Assembly: GCA_964455425.1 (NCBI GenBank)
Contig: CAYVWG010000001.1
Coordinates: forward strand, 6,293-70,292
DNA length: 64,000 bases
DNA from: JAFRPC01 sp964455425
Lineage (GTDB): Bacteria; Bacillota; Clostridia; Oscillospirales; Oscillospiraceae
Reading direction: 5' to 3'
In this document: positions 52,689 to 61,827 of the stretch, one piece after another
How positions within the stretch are numbered: position 1 is the stretch's first letter
Layout: the number at the start of each line of letters is the position of its first letter
The notes under the pieces: generated by a model
Told to the model about the DNA's origin: nothing
What the model saw: only the letters and a program-made list of their open reading frames with translations
The model's database searches: none
Translations under genes and position numbers: made by a program

Positions 52689-53576
52689 ATGGATAGACAA
52701 CACATTTTTACCGGCGTGGCCACCGCTTTGGTTACGCCCACTTGCGAAGCGGGTGTGGATTATGCCAGCCTGGGCAAGCTGATCGATTGGCAAATTGCCT
52801 CTGGCGTGTCCGCTCTGGTGGTTTGCGCCACAACCGGCGAAGCGCCCACCCTGACCGACGAAGAGCACTGCAAGGTGCTGGAATTTGCCGTGCAGCGCGC
52901 CGCTGGGCAAATTCCCATCATTGCCGGCACCGGTTCCAACGACACCGCCCACGCCATCATGATGTCCAAGTGCGCTTGTGATCTTGGCGTTTCCGCGGTG
53001 CTGTGCGTCACCCCATATTATAATAAGCCCACCCAGACAGGTCTTGTCAAGAGCTTCCATGCCATTGCCGATGCCTCCTCTGTGCCGGTGGTGCTGTATA
53101 ACGTCCCCTCCCGCACCAGCGTCAATATTGAGCCTGCCACCTATGTCAAGCTGGCAGAACACCCCAATATCTGTGCCATCAAAGAGGCCAGTGGCAACAT
53201 TGCCAAGATTGTGGAGACCTTCCAGCTGGTAGGCGACAAGCTGGACATTTACTCCGGCAACGATGATCAGATCGTGCCCATCCTGTCTATGGGCGGCAAG
53301 GGTGTCATCTCTGTGCTGTCCAATGTGATGCCAGCGGAGACGGTAGAGCTTTGCAACCGCTTCTTCGCCGGGGATATCGCCGGCAGCGCCGCTTTGCAGA
53401 TGAAGATGCTGCCTTTGGTCAAGGCTCTGTTTAGTCAGACCAATCCCATTCCCGCCAAGGCCGCTTTGGCACGGATGGGTTACTGTGAGGATTACATGCG
53501 CCTGCCCCTGACCCCCATGGAGGAACCGTTCCGCAGCAATCTTTATGCACAGATGGAGAATCTGGGCCTGCTCTGA
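52689..53576 (+). CDS. dapA: 4-Hydroxy-tetrahydrodipicolinate synthase
   Basis: Condenses pyruvate with aspartate semialdehyde; entry to DAP, lysine and dipicolinate for spores. 295 residues: CATTGEAPTLTDEEH, the Tyr of VTPYYNKPTQ, YNVPSRTSVN, the Schiff-base Lys in AIKEASGN and YSGNDDQIVP. AGAAGG lies 8 nt before ATG. It shares a promoter with dapB, 39 bp downstream. Confidence 0.96.
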   Translation: MDRQHIFTGVATALVTPTCEAGVDYASLGKLIDWQIASGVSALVVCATTGEAPTLTDEEHCKVLEFAVQRAAGQIPIIAGTGSNDTAHAIMMSKCACDLGVSAVLCVTPYYNKPTQTGLVKSFHAIADASSVPVVLYNVPSRTSVNIEPATYVKLAEHPNICAIKEASGNIAKIVETFQLVGDKLDIYSGNDDQIVPILSMGGKGVISVLSNVMPAETVELCNRFFAGDIAGSAALQMKMLPLVKALFSQTNPIPAKAALARMGYCEDYMRLPLTPMEEPFRSNLYAQMENLGLL

Positions 53577-53615
53577 TTTTCCCGCACACTTCCCGTTAGA
53601 AAGAGAGAACGAACG

Positions 53616-54359
53616 ATGAACGTCATTGTACATGGCGCCTGCGGTTTCATGGGCCGCGAGGTGATAAAATATTTAGCCACACGCTATCCCGATGCCAATA
53701 TCATTCCCGTAGACGCCGCTCCGGATTGTGAAGATGTATATCCCAGTTTATCGGCCTACACCGGCAAGGCAGACTTAGTGGTTGACTTCTCCCACCACAG
53801 CTCCACCGCCAGTGTGACAGGCTACGCGGTAAGCACCGGCACCCCCACCGTTATTGCCACCACCGGTCAAACAGAGCAGGAGCTTACCCTTATTCGCAGC
53901 GCTTCCGCCAACGCGCCGGTGTTCTTTGCCAGCAATATGTCCGTGGGCATTGCCGTGCTGATCCGTCTGGCCAAGCAGGCCGCCCAGGCCTTCCCCGATG
54001 CCGATATCGAAATCGTCGAGCAGCACCACAACCGCAAACTGGATGTGCCCAGCGGCACCGCCTTGACCATTGCCACAGAGCTACAGGCTCTGCGGGATGG
54101 CTCCGTGCTCAACATAGGCCGCCATGAAAACGGCAAACGCGCCAAGGAGGAAATCGGTGTGCACTCTCTGCGTCTTGGCAACGTAGTGGGAATCCACGAA
54201 ATCCTGATCAGCACCCCTTCCCAAACCCTGACGCTTAAGCATGAGGCCCACAACCGGGCGCTATTTGCCGAAGGCGCTGTGGAGGCCGGTCGTTTCCTTA
54301 TGCGCAAAGGTCCCGGGCTTTACGACATGCGGGATTTCCTGGAAGACAACAAAGGATAG
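53616..54359 (+). CDS. dapB: 4-Hydroxy-tetrahydrodipicolinate reductase
   Basis: 247 residues. Nucleotide motif HGACGFMGREV, TTGQTEQE, NMSVGIAVL and the catalytic signature VEQHHNRKLDVPSGTAL with its His and Lys; HSLRLGNVVGIHEI near the C terminus. Feeds tetrahydrodipicolinate to DapL at 10826. Preceded by an AGAGAG site and followed by a terminator. Confidence 0.96.
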   Translation: MNVIVHGACGFMGREVIKYLATRYPDANIIPVDAAPDCEDVYPSLSAYTGKADLVVDFSHHSSTASVTGYAVSTGTPTVIATTGQTEQELTLIRSASANAPVFFASNMSVGIAVLIRLAKQAAQAFPDADIEIVEQHHNRKLDVPSGTALTIATELQALRDGSVLNIGRHENGKRAKEEIGVHSLRLGNVVGIHEILISTPSQTLTLKHEAHNRALFAEGAVEAGRFLMRKGPGLYDMRDFLEDNKG

Positions 54360-54417
54360 CCTACTGTTTTTCCCGCCAGGGCTGTACATCCCCAGCCTGG
54401 GTGAGCAAAAATAGGAT

Positions 54418-54464
54418 AGCGGGCGCGTTGGCAACACAATACCAACGCGCCCGCTGTTTGTTTT
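54418..54464 (+). terminator. Intrinsic terminator after dapB
   Basis: AGCGGGCGCGTTGG and CCAACGCGCCCGCT form a perfect 14-bp stem with a 10-nt loop, followed by GTTTGTTTT. Confidence 0.85.
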
Positions 54465-54552
54465 ATAGGGCGGATCGCTCCCGCCGGAACATCCGCTGGG
54501 CCTCCTTTATTCGCCGAGGGACATCCTGTTGTTGCATGGACAAGCTCCGCCC

Positions 54553-55140
54553 CTACGAGGAAAATGCGCAGCGCACAGGGCACTGTACCGAAGCCTCGCC
54601 GCAGCTGACCGTGATGTACGCTTCTCCCTCTCCCACAGAGGCCACCAAACCGGTAGCCCCCACGGTGGCCACGGTAGGATCGCTGCTGCTGTAGGTCACT
54701 TGCCCTGTTGCCCCTGCCGGCAGCGCTTGCACCAAAATCTGCTGCTGCTCATCCGGAGCTGTAAACGTAAGGCTCTGCGGGCTAAGCACAAAGCCCGTGT
54801 TAGCGGCGTCTTCTGTCGCTTCCGAGGACGCTTCTGTTTGCTTGCTGGACAGGCTGCTGTAAATGCTGGATTCGATCATTCCTCCCTGCCAAAGCAGATA
54901 GGTGACCGCAATGGTTAGAGACAGCAGCAAAATCACCAAACTGGCAATCAACTGCACCCGTATTCTTGGGTAGGGCCGGTAAACCACCCGGGTCGCTGCA
55001 GTCTCGTCCTGGGGGCGCCAGCACTCCTCCTCCGGCATAAATCCATGCTGCGCCGGCGCAGGTTCGCCGCAGGCCGGACACCGTTCTTCTTCCGCGTCAT
55101 ATAGTTGTCCGCAGCTGGGACAAATGATTTGTTCAAACAT
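54553..55140 (-). CDS. Zinc-ribbon membrane protein with extracellular Big2 domain
   Basis: 195 residues. N-terminal zinc ribbon CPSCGQLYDAEEERCPACG (cytosolic side), one membrane helix LIASLVILLLSLTIAVTYLLW near 65-85, a Ser/Glu spacer, and a C-terminal bacterial Ig-like group 2 domain: TGQVTYSSSDPTVATVGATG and GEAYITVSC. It is divergent from the pseudokinase gene across about 150 bp and both have a cytosolic head, one helix and beta-sandwich ectodomains, so they may work together. Function unknown. Confidence 0.8.
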   Translation of the reverse strand: MFEQIICPSCGQLYDAEEERCPACGEPAPAQHGFMPEEECWRPQDETAATRVVYRPYPRIRVQLIASLVILLLSLTIAVTYLLWQGGMIESSIYSSLSSKQTEASSEATEDAANTGFVLSPQSLTFTAPDEQQQILVQALPAGATGQVTYSSSDPTVATVGATGLVASVGEGEAYITVSCGEASVQCPVRCAFSS

Positions 55141-55181
55141 TCTGTTCTCCCCTTTGGCAAACCTGCCATTTTGTTTCCTAT

Positions 55182-55210
55182 ATCATACCATTTTCTTTGT
55201 CGCAAAACAA
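55182..55210 (-). promoter_or_regulatory. Sigma-A promoter of the zinc-ribbon/Big2 gene
   Basis: On the minus strand TTGTTT, 17 bp, TGG-TATGAT. Confidence 0.65.
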
Positions 55211-55217
55211 TATCTTA

Positions 55218-55246
55218 TTGCATTTTTATTCTTTTTGTTTTATTAT
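55218..55246 (+). promoter_or_regulatory. Sigma-A promoter of the pseudokinase gene
   Basis: TTGCAT, 17 bp, TATTAT; the -35 boxes of the two divergent promoters are only 7 bp apart, so one bound protein could control both. Confidence 0.7.
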
Positions 55247-55288
55247 AGTTGATAGAGTTACCTATCTCTCATGAAAGGAGGCTTCTTT

Positions 55289-58200
55289 ATGGCCGACTTC
55301 CCCGCCGGCTCTCCCCTGCTGTCGCAGATGACTGTTGGCGATTGTATCAGCAGCCACAACGGGGTATCCTGCTATGCGGTGCACAATGCCGCATCCGACC
55401 AGCACTTTGTGCTAAAATGTGTGTCCATACCCGCTTCGCCAGAGAAAACCCAGGCGCTGATCCTATCTGGCGCGTTTTCCGATGAGGCCGCCGCCAATAC
55501 ATACTATCAGCTTTTGGCACAGGACATGGCCGCTGAGCTGGAAATCAGCAAGCGCTTTGCCAACCATCCCAATATTTTGGCTTGTCTTGGCTACCAGGTG
55601 ACGCCTAAAGAAGATGCCATCGGCTTTGAGGTGCGCTTCATTACCCACAGGGAAACTTCATTGAAAGCCTTCCTGGAAAACAACGCCATGACCCACCTCC
55701 AGGCCGTGAATTTGGGCATCGATCTTTGCACGGCGCTGTCTGCCCTGCGGCAGGAAAACTGCGCGTTTCAAAATCTAAAGCCGGAAAATGTTTTCATTTC
55801 CTCCACCAATCGGTTTATGCTGGGAGATTTGGGGATTGTTTCTCTCCAGGATATGAACTACGGTTCCCTACCTGAGCAGTATTTCAGCAGCTACACCGCC
55901 CCGGAGCTACAGGATATCCTAGCTGGCCTAAACCCCACCATTGATTTGTATTCTCTGGGTGTATTGCTCTACCGCATTTATAACGGCAACCACGGCCCCT
56001 TTGAGGATGAAAAGACCTCTCCCAAAGCCGCCGAACAGCAACGCATCCGGGGAGAGACCCTGCCCGTCCCCCTCTATGCGGACTATGAGCTGGCGGAGAT
56101 CATTCTTAAGGCCTGCGCCTTCAAGGTGGAAGACCGTTATCAATCCCCGGAGGACATGAAACAGGCGCTGGAAATGTACATGCAGCGAAACAGCATTTCC
56201 GACAACCTAATCGTCCCACCCATTATCACCGATCCTGTGGATCGGCCCGGCGCTGTACCCGTCCAGGAGGAAACCGAGCCAGTCAGCTTCACCGATGTGC
56301 GGCAGCTAGACGACACCTTCAAAAAGCATTTTTCTCCAGACACGGAAAGTCTCAACGCTATAATTGAAGAAGTGAAAGCCGCCGAGGCCGCCCAGGAAGC
56401 CGCCCAGAAAAGCCCTCCTGAAGCTGACGCCTCACCGACAGAAGAAATTCCACTCTCAGAAGAGATCCTACCGTCAGAAGAGATCCTGCCGGAGGAGGAA
56501 AAGGCGGCAGCGCCCGAGGATGAGGATGTTCCTCCACTTCCAGCGGCCCCAACTGCAGGGGATGAACCTTCGCCGGAAGAAGGGGCCGCTTCCGCCCAGG
56601 TGCCTGCTCCACAGCCAGAAGCGCCCCAGGAAGCCACCGCTTTTGTCAAGGAAGACCCGCCAAAAAATGCCCCGGCAAGTAGTTCCTCCCATAAGGGCAA
56701 GGCAAAAAAGGCGGACAAGCCGGAGAAAAAAACAAAGCGAAGAAAGCGTCAAACTCCCACGGACATGTCTACAGCCGATCATTTTGCCCCGGCCAATGCC
56801 GCCGAAAGCCCGCCATCGAGCGCCAACGATCTCATGGCCGCACCCAAGAAAAGCCACAAGGGAATTTGGGCGTTGATCATTATTCTGCTGGTGCTGGCTC
56901 TTGGCGTAGGCGCGGCGTATAAGTATACGCCTTTTGGGGACTATGTGCAAGGCTGCCTGCTGCATGTGGAGAAGATCGAGGTCACCGATTTGGGTGCCAA
57001 CACCCTTACCGTACAGCTGACCGCAAATGTGGATGACCCCACCGTTACCGTGTTCTGCCAGGACGCCCGAGGCAACAAGTATACGGCCGACTGCAGCAAT
57101 AGCGTGGCCGTCTTTACCGATCTTTACCCCGGCACTCAGTACACCATCACCGTTAAGGCCAAAGGTCTGCGGCACCTGTCCGGGGTAGACAGCTGCACCG
57201 CCGTCACCAACGCCGCCACGGAGATCACCGCCTTTACGGCAAAGGCCGGCACAGAGGAAGGCGCGGTTGCCCTGACCCTGCTGACCAAGGACGAAAACAC
57301 GGAGCCGGAGGAATGGATTGTCTCTTATGGGTATTCCGGCGGGGAAACTCAGGAAGAAACCTTCACCGGCCACAGCACCCAGCTTTCCGGCCTGACGCTG
57401 GGAGAGGAATACACCTTCACCCTTAAGGCCGCCAATGCCTACTACTTAACCGGCGTCACCTCTACCACCTACACACCGGTGACGGAGGTCATTGCCGAGG
57501 ACTTATCCCTTTACTCCTTTGTGGGGGATCGTCTAACGGTGGCCTGGCAATGTGCCTCTACCCTCCCCACGCAATGGCTGGTCACTTGCACAGACAGCGA
57601 GGGCAACCCTGTTGCCTCCACCAAGGTCACGGAGTGCTTGGCAACCTTCACCGGCATGACCATTGGCCAGGCCTACGTCATCACCGTCTCCGCCGACGGC
57701 ATGTTCCAGGATCTAACCTTAAATATCCCCGCGGAAGTGATTTTGCTGGATAGTTTCCAAGCTCAGTTGGAAGATGACGGCCTCCATGTTTCCTGGAGTT
57801 GCCAAGAAACGCCGGAAAACGGCTGGCTCGTTATGCTGGCCTTGGGTCAGGCGGAATATCTAACCATGAGCCAGCAGGCTACGGAGAACGAACTGGTTGT
57901 CACCGCTCTTTTGCCAGAGACCACCTATACAGTCTATCTCCGCTCAGCAGACGGCAGACCTGTTGTCGGCCAAACGCCGGTGCAGATCACCACAGAAGCC
58001 TCTGCCTCTCGTCCGCTTTTGGGTCTGGAAAGCGCCAATCTTACGCTGGATACCTACCTTTGCCCGGACAAAGAGGCTTGGCAGGCCGCTGATTTGGGAG
58101 AAAGCCAAAGTACCTTCTCCGCCGGACAGACCATTGCCTTTACGCTGAGCAGCGATACCGCGCCGGAAACCAGTCCCAACGCCGTCACCGTCCTATACAT

Positions 58201-58396
58201 TGTGCGCGACAAAGACGGGAATGCGGTAGACCTTGGGCGGGAGTTGGTTTACTGGACCGATTTGTGGGCAGACAGCCAGCAATATTGCGCCAGCCTTACC
58301 CGCACGCCTAAGCTGCCGGGAGAATACACCTTAGAGGTTTACCTCAGCTATAATTTGACCGCCAGCGTTACCTTTACCATCGGGGAAAATTCATAA
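55289..58396 (+). CDS. Predicted pseudokinase with membrane helix and FN3-like ectodomain repeats
   Basis: 1,035 residues; ATG 55289 has AAAGGAGG at 7 nt, while ATG 55271 overlaps that site. Residues 12-295 resemble a Ser/Thr kinase: Lys 43 (FVLKC), Glu 83, DLG at 180-182, APE near 209. But the HRD motif reads F-Q-N (160-162), so the catalytic Asp is Asn, and no GxGxxG loop is visible. Then a Pro/Glu-rich linker (about 320-515), a Lys-rich stretch, a membrane helix near 525-545, and about four FN3-like beta-sandwich repeats outside. Known relatives are PASTA-type kinases, but no PASTA domains are seen. Activity is doubtful. Confidence 0.85.
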   Translation: MADFPAGSPLLSQMTVGDCISSHNGVSCYAVHNAASDQHFVLKCVSIPASPEKTQALILSGAFSDEAAANTYYQLLAQDMAAELEISKRFANHPNILACLGYQVTPKEDAIGFEVRFITHRETSLKAFLENNAMTHLQAVNLGIDLCTALSALRQENCAFQNLKPENVFISSTNRFMLGDLGIVSLQDMNYGSLPEQYFSSYTAPELQDILAGLNPTIDLYSLGVLLYRIYNGNHGPFEDEKTSPKAAEQQRIRGETLPVPLYADYELAEIILKACAFKVEDRYQSPEDMKQALEMYMQRNSISDNLIVPPIITDPVDRPGAVPVQEETEPVSFTDVRQLDDTFKKHFSPDTESLNAIIEEVKAAEAAQEAAQKSPPEADASPTEEIPLSEEILPSEEILPEEEKAAAPEDEDVPPLPAAPTAGDEPSPEEGAASAQVPAPQPEAPQEATAFVKEDPPKNAPASSSSHKGKAKKADKPEKKTKRRKRQTPTDMSTADHFAPANAAESPPSSANDLMAAPKKSHKGIWALIIILLVLALGVGAAYKYTPFGDYVQGCLLHVEKIEVTDLGANTLTVQLTANVDDPTVTVFCQDARGNKYTADCSNSVAVFTDLYPGTQYTITVKAKGLRHLSGVDSCTAVTNAATEITAFTAKAGTEEGAVALTLLTKDENTEPEEWIVSYGYSGGETQEETFTGHSTQLSGLTLGEEYTFTLKAANAYYLTGVTSTTYTPVTEVIAEDLSLYSFVGDRLTVAWQCASTLPTQWLVTCTDSEGNPVASTKVTECLATFTGMTIGQAYVITVSADGMFQDLTLNIPAEVILLDSFQAQLEDDGLHVSWSCQETPENGWLVMLALGQAEYLTMSQQATENELVVTALLPETTYTVYLRSADGRPVVGQTPVQITTEASASRPLLGLESANLTLDTYLCPDKEAWQAADLGESQSTFSAGQTIAFTLSSDTAPETSPNAVTVLYIVRDKDGNAVDLGRELVYWTDLWADSQQYCASLTRTPKLPGEYTLEVYLSYNLTASVTFTIGENS

Positions 58397-58401
58397 AATC
58401 A

Positions 58402-58446
58402 GGCGCTGTGAGAAGCCACATTGGATTTCTCACAGCGCCGTCTTTT
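58402..58446 (+). terminator. Intrinsic terminator after the pseudokinase gene
   Basis: GGCGCTGTGAGAA and TTCTCACAGCGCC form a perfect 13-bp stem, followed by GTCTTTT. Confidence 0.85.
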
Positions 58447-58564
58447 CTGCGCCCTTAGCGTATTATGGATCTTGCCGCCATAGCGTCTCCCAGCTCCAGG
58501 GCTGTCCAGGCTGCGGCAACCGCAAGTCAAACAAGCCTCTTCCCGTCAAGCTGGCCAAGCTGGC

Positions 58565-59254
58565 TCAATCCGTCTGATTTACATATTCCTCCAGGCATAA
58601 GCCCTCATCGTGAATTTCCCTTGCCGCTGTTTTGCCCATATAGCGGTAATGCCACAGCTCATAGCTAATGCCGGTGATCTCCTGCTTGTTGCTGGGATAG
58701 CACAGGATAAAGCCATACTGATAAGCGTTTTTCAGCAGCCATTGTTGTTCTGCCGTTTCCTCTTGATGGGCATCTAACCCTGGTATGCTTCGGAAACAAT
58801 GTCCAGCGCATGCCCCGTCTCATGCTCACTGTTGCCGGGAACAGCGACCCAGTTTCTCGCTTCCTTCTCCGCCTCTTGGTGGGTATAGTCCATCTGTTCG
58901 TACTCCTCCACCTTTCGATCATATAGCATAACCTGGGTGGCGTGGTCACGATAGGCGGAGCAAATCACCAGCGACATTCCTGCTTTTTGGGTGTCTTCCA
59001 GTATATCCTGCAAATCGCTGTAGATTCTGGTCTACTGCATGGCCGTCGGTCAGCTGGCTAAGCTCTACGGTATAGTCCTCTTCCTGCGGGTGGCTGGCAT
59101 TCACCAACAGTAACCGCCAATCTGCGGTTTCTTCTGTTGTCGCCACCGGATCTTTGTAAACGACCTTAATTTTCTCCGTTTTTCCGCCGCACGCGCTAAG
59201 CAGCACCGTCAGCGCCATCAACAAAGCCAGCCATTTCCCTTTTCTTATGTACAC
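58565..59254 (-). pseudogene. VanY-type D,D-carboxypeptidase lipoprotein, two frameshifts
   Basis: Three frames together spell a VanY/LD-carboxypeptidase. The N terminus (GTG 59254, GGGGGAA upstream) has a lipobox LLSAC and reads to DGHAVDQN. A shift near 59025 moves to DLQDILEDTQKAGMSLVICSAYRD...WVAVPGNSEHETGHALDIV (zinc ligands His and Asp). A second shift near 58780, one base short after CAGGG, continues LDAHQEETAEQQWLL...ISYELWHYRYMG to the stop at 58565. All active-site residues survive, so it is either a very recent pseudogene or carries assembly errors. Confidence 0.8.
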
Positions 59255-59799
59255 TATCGTTCCCCCGTCGTGATCCATTTCTCCGCGTTTACTACGGTTC
59301 TCCATAGAAGTGCTTCCTATGTGAGCAAACGCCATCTCACACCATTTCCTATGGGCTTTACGCGATGAACCCTCCTATGAACGGCGGTTTTTCTGTCTAT
59401 ACTATCCACAATCGGTGCATGGACGCGCCTATCCGCCTTGGGCGGACAAACTGCGTGCCGCGGCAGGCCGTAGCCTTTTGTCAAAAATGTGGCCAATTTT
59501 TTTGATCATCTCAACCGGTATAACCGGTTTTCACCGCCTACTGGCGGCGGACAAACCGCTACGGGGCTTGCGGCTATGCAATAATAAACCGCTCCCCCGC
59601 TTGTAGCACAAAACCCTACAGGCAGGAGAGCGCTTTCCTTCCTTTGGCCAATCAAAACCATCTTTTGCACAGGCGCCGGACAGCTTCCGCCTTTCAGCAA
59701 AGGAAGCATTGCGGGGATGGATCCGGTAGGAAAACCCAGCGGCTACCTTTCCTGCCATCCTTTCCGCCAAAGCCTGCAATAGTGAAAATTTTTGCCAGT
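59255..59799. other. Gene-poor region of 545 bp
   Basis: No credible coding region. It has several short hairpins: CCGCC-TTG-GGCGG near 59430, AACCGGTATAACCGGTT near 59512 and CCGCC-TACT-GGCGG near 59537. The composition is irregular. It may contain an intergenic repeat family or a structured RNA; nothing could be named. Confidence 0.4.
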
Positions 59800-60312
59800 T
59801 TATTGACCGGTAGACTGTTTTAACCAATCGGTAAGATAGACCTGCACCTCCGTGGGCTGACGCTCCAAAGCATCGGCAAAGGCATCACAAAGCAGCTTTT
59901 GCGCCTCTCGCAGGTAGTTTTCATCAGAAACATGCAGCTTCTTACCCTCTGCCTGACGTCTCAGCTTCTGTTGATACAGGGTAAGCACCAGCCGGGCCTT
60001 TTGCTGGCAGTCGCTGCCGTGGATGATCTCATCAAAGCGGCTCTTCCGTTCCTGCACATCCTCTGTCCACAGGCTTTCCGCCTGCGCGGCCTGCTGGAGC
60101 ATAGCTTCCACTTCCTCCCTGTTGGGAATCGGCCGCATCCGGGCGGTAAGCTGGCTGTTTTCCGCGGGAACATAAATTACCGCCGTATTCTGGTGCAGTG
60201 GCCGCAGTACATAGTATCGCTCTCGCTTACGAGAAAACCGCAGCATTTCCAAGCGCTCGATCTGACACGCACCGCTGTTGCCGTATAAAATCGTATCTCC
60301 CACCTTGTACAT
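59800..60312 (-). CDS. CarD-family transcription regulator
   Basis: 170 residues; AAGGAG precedes ATG 60312. The N-terminal CarD/TRCF RNA-polymerase-interacting domain reads MYKVGDTILYGNSGACQIE and YYVLRPLHQNTAVIYVP; the C-terminal half is helical (EAQKLLCDAFADALE). CarD proteins bind the RNA polymerase beta subunit and stabilise open promoters. It stands alone between a frameshifted gene and radA. Confidence 0.92.
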   Translation of the reverse strand: MYKVGDTILYGNSGACQIERLEMLRFSRKRERYYVLRPLHQNTAVIYVPAENSQLTARMRPIPNREEVEAMLQQAAQAESLWTEDVQERKSRFDEIIHGSDCQQKARLVLTLYQQKLRRQAEGKKLHVSDENYLREAQKLLCDAFADALERQPTEVQVYLTDWLKQSTGQ

Positions 60313-60465
60313 ATGCAGGACTCCTTGTTGCTGCCGAATTTACTGCGGCTGTACATGCCACAGCATCAGGATTTCCTCCTAGCGGCAGACTTCCCCCTAT
60401 TTATCATTATATCATTTTTTGGAAAAAATGGTATACCTTTTATCCCCCAGGGAAAAAATATTTTT

Positions 60466-61827
60466 TTACAGTGCAATAGCAATAGCCTCCCGAATATTCC
60501 TCACCCGGAGTAGTTTCATTCCCTCCGGTGGCCGCAGCCGATCGGTCCCCCGCCGTGGAATGATACACTGGTGAAAGCCCAGACGGCGAATCTCGTGAAG
60601 CCGCTGCTCCAGATTGGCCACACTGCGGATCTCCCCTGTCAGCCCCACCTCGCCAATGGCCACCATATCCGCTGATATGGACGTATCCCGATAGCTAGAG
60701 GCCACCGACAGCACCACCGGCAAATCGGAACCAGGCTCGTCAATATTCAGTCCTCCAATCACATTGATGTACACATCGCAGGTACCCAGCTTCATGCCGC
60801 CATGTTTTTCCAGCACGGCCACCAGCAGTGCCGCCCGATTGTAGTCAAAGCCGTCCGTCGTGCGGCGGGGTACCTGAAACGCGCTGCGGGTCACCAAGGC
60901 CTGTACCTCTGTTAATATGGGCCGGGTGCCTTCCATAGCGCAGGCTACGCAGGTGCCCGGCGCGTCTTTCGGCCTTCCGGAAAGCAGCAGCTCCGAGGGA
61001 TTGGCAATTTCCCGCAGCCCGTGATCCTCCATGGCAAACACACCGATCTCATTGGTGGAGCCAAAACGGTTCTTTACCGCCCGCAAAAGGCGGTTGGCGC
61101 CATTGCGCTCACCTTCAAAGTACAGCACACAGTCCACCATATGCTCCAAAACCTTCGGCCCGGCAATAGCGCCGTCTTTGTTGATATGGCCCACCACAAA
61201 CACCGTAATGCCCTGGCTTTTTGACAGCTGAAGCAAGGCCATCGTGCAATCCTTCACCTGGGAAATGCTGCCCGGCGAGGAGGTATTTCCCCCAGCGTAC
61301 AGGGTCTGGATGGAGTCGGCAATCAAGATATCCGGCTGCAGCGCGTTGGCCGTCCGGAGGATCTCATCCATTTCCGTTTGGGCGTAGAGCAGCAAATTGT
61401 CTGTGTCGATCCGCAAGCGATCGGCTCGCATTTTTAGCTGGCTTTCGCTTTCCTCTCCAGACACATACAGCGTCTTTCTGCTTTTACACAGTTCGGCGCA
61501 GATTTGCAGCAGCAACGTGGATTTGCCGATTCCCGGCGCGCCGCCGACCAAAATCAGCGATCCCTGCACCGCGCCGCCGCCCAGCACTCGATCCAGTTCC
61601 CCCATGCCGGTGCCAAAGCGGTGCTCCGCGTCGCAGGCCACTTCCCTCAGTTTCTTAGGCTGCCCCTTCTCCGCTCTTGACGGCCGGCTTGCCGCCGTCG
61701 GCTTGCTGGGGGCCGCCGCGACGTGCTCCGTCAGCGTGTTCCACGCCCCGCAAGCTGGGCATTTGCCCAGCCACTGGGGAAACTCATTGCCGCAATTGGT
61801 GCAATAAAAAACCGTCTTAGACTTCAT
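60466..61827 (-). CDS. radA: DNA repair protein RadA/Sms
   Basis: 453 residues. Four-Cys zinc motif CTNCGNEFPQWLGKCPACG at the N terminus, Walker A GGAPGIGKSTLL, the RadA-specific KNRFGSTNEIG, and a Lon-like C-terminal domain (YINVIGGLNI...ADMVAIGEVGLTGEIR). ATG 61827 has AGAGGA about 11 nt upstream and overlaps the cwlD stop by 11 bp; ATG 61839 sits on the site itself. A branch-migration helicase in recombination. Confidence 0.95.
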   Translation of the reverse strand: MKSKTVFYCTNCGNEFPQWLGKCPACGAWNTLTEHVAAAPSKPTAASRPSRAEKGQPKKLREVACDAEHRFGTGMGELDRVLGGGAVQGSLILVGGAPGIGKSTLLLQICAELCKSRKTLYVSGEESESQLKMRADRLRIDTDNLLLYAQTEMDEILRTANALQPDILIADSIQTLYAGGNTSSPGSISQVKDCTMALLQLSKSQGITVFVVGHINKDGAIAGPKVLEHMVDCVLYFEGERNGANRLLRAVKNRFGSTNEIGVFAMEDHGLREIANPSELLLSGRPKDAPGTCVACAMEGTRPILTEVQALVTRSAFQVPRRTTDGFDYNRAALLVAVLEKHGGMKLGTCDVYINVIGGLNIDEPGSDLPVVLSVASSYRDTSISADMVAIGEVGLTGEIRSVANLEQRLHEIRRLGFHQCIIPRRGTDRLRPPEGMKLLRVRNIREAIAIAL

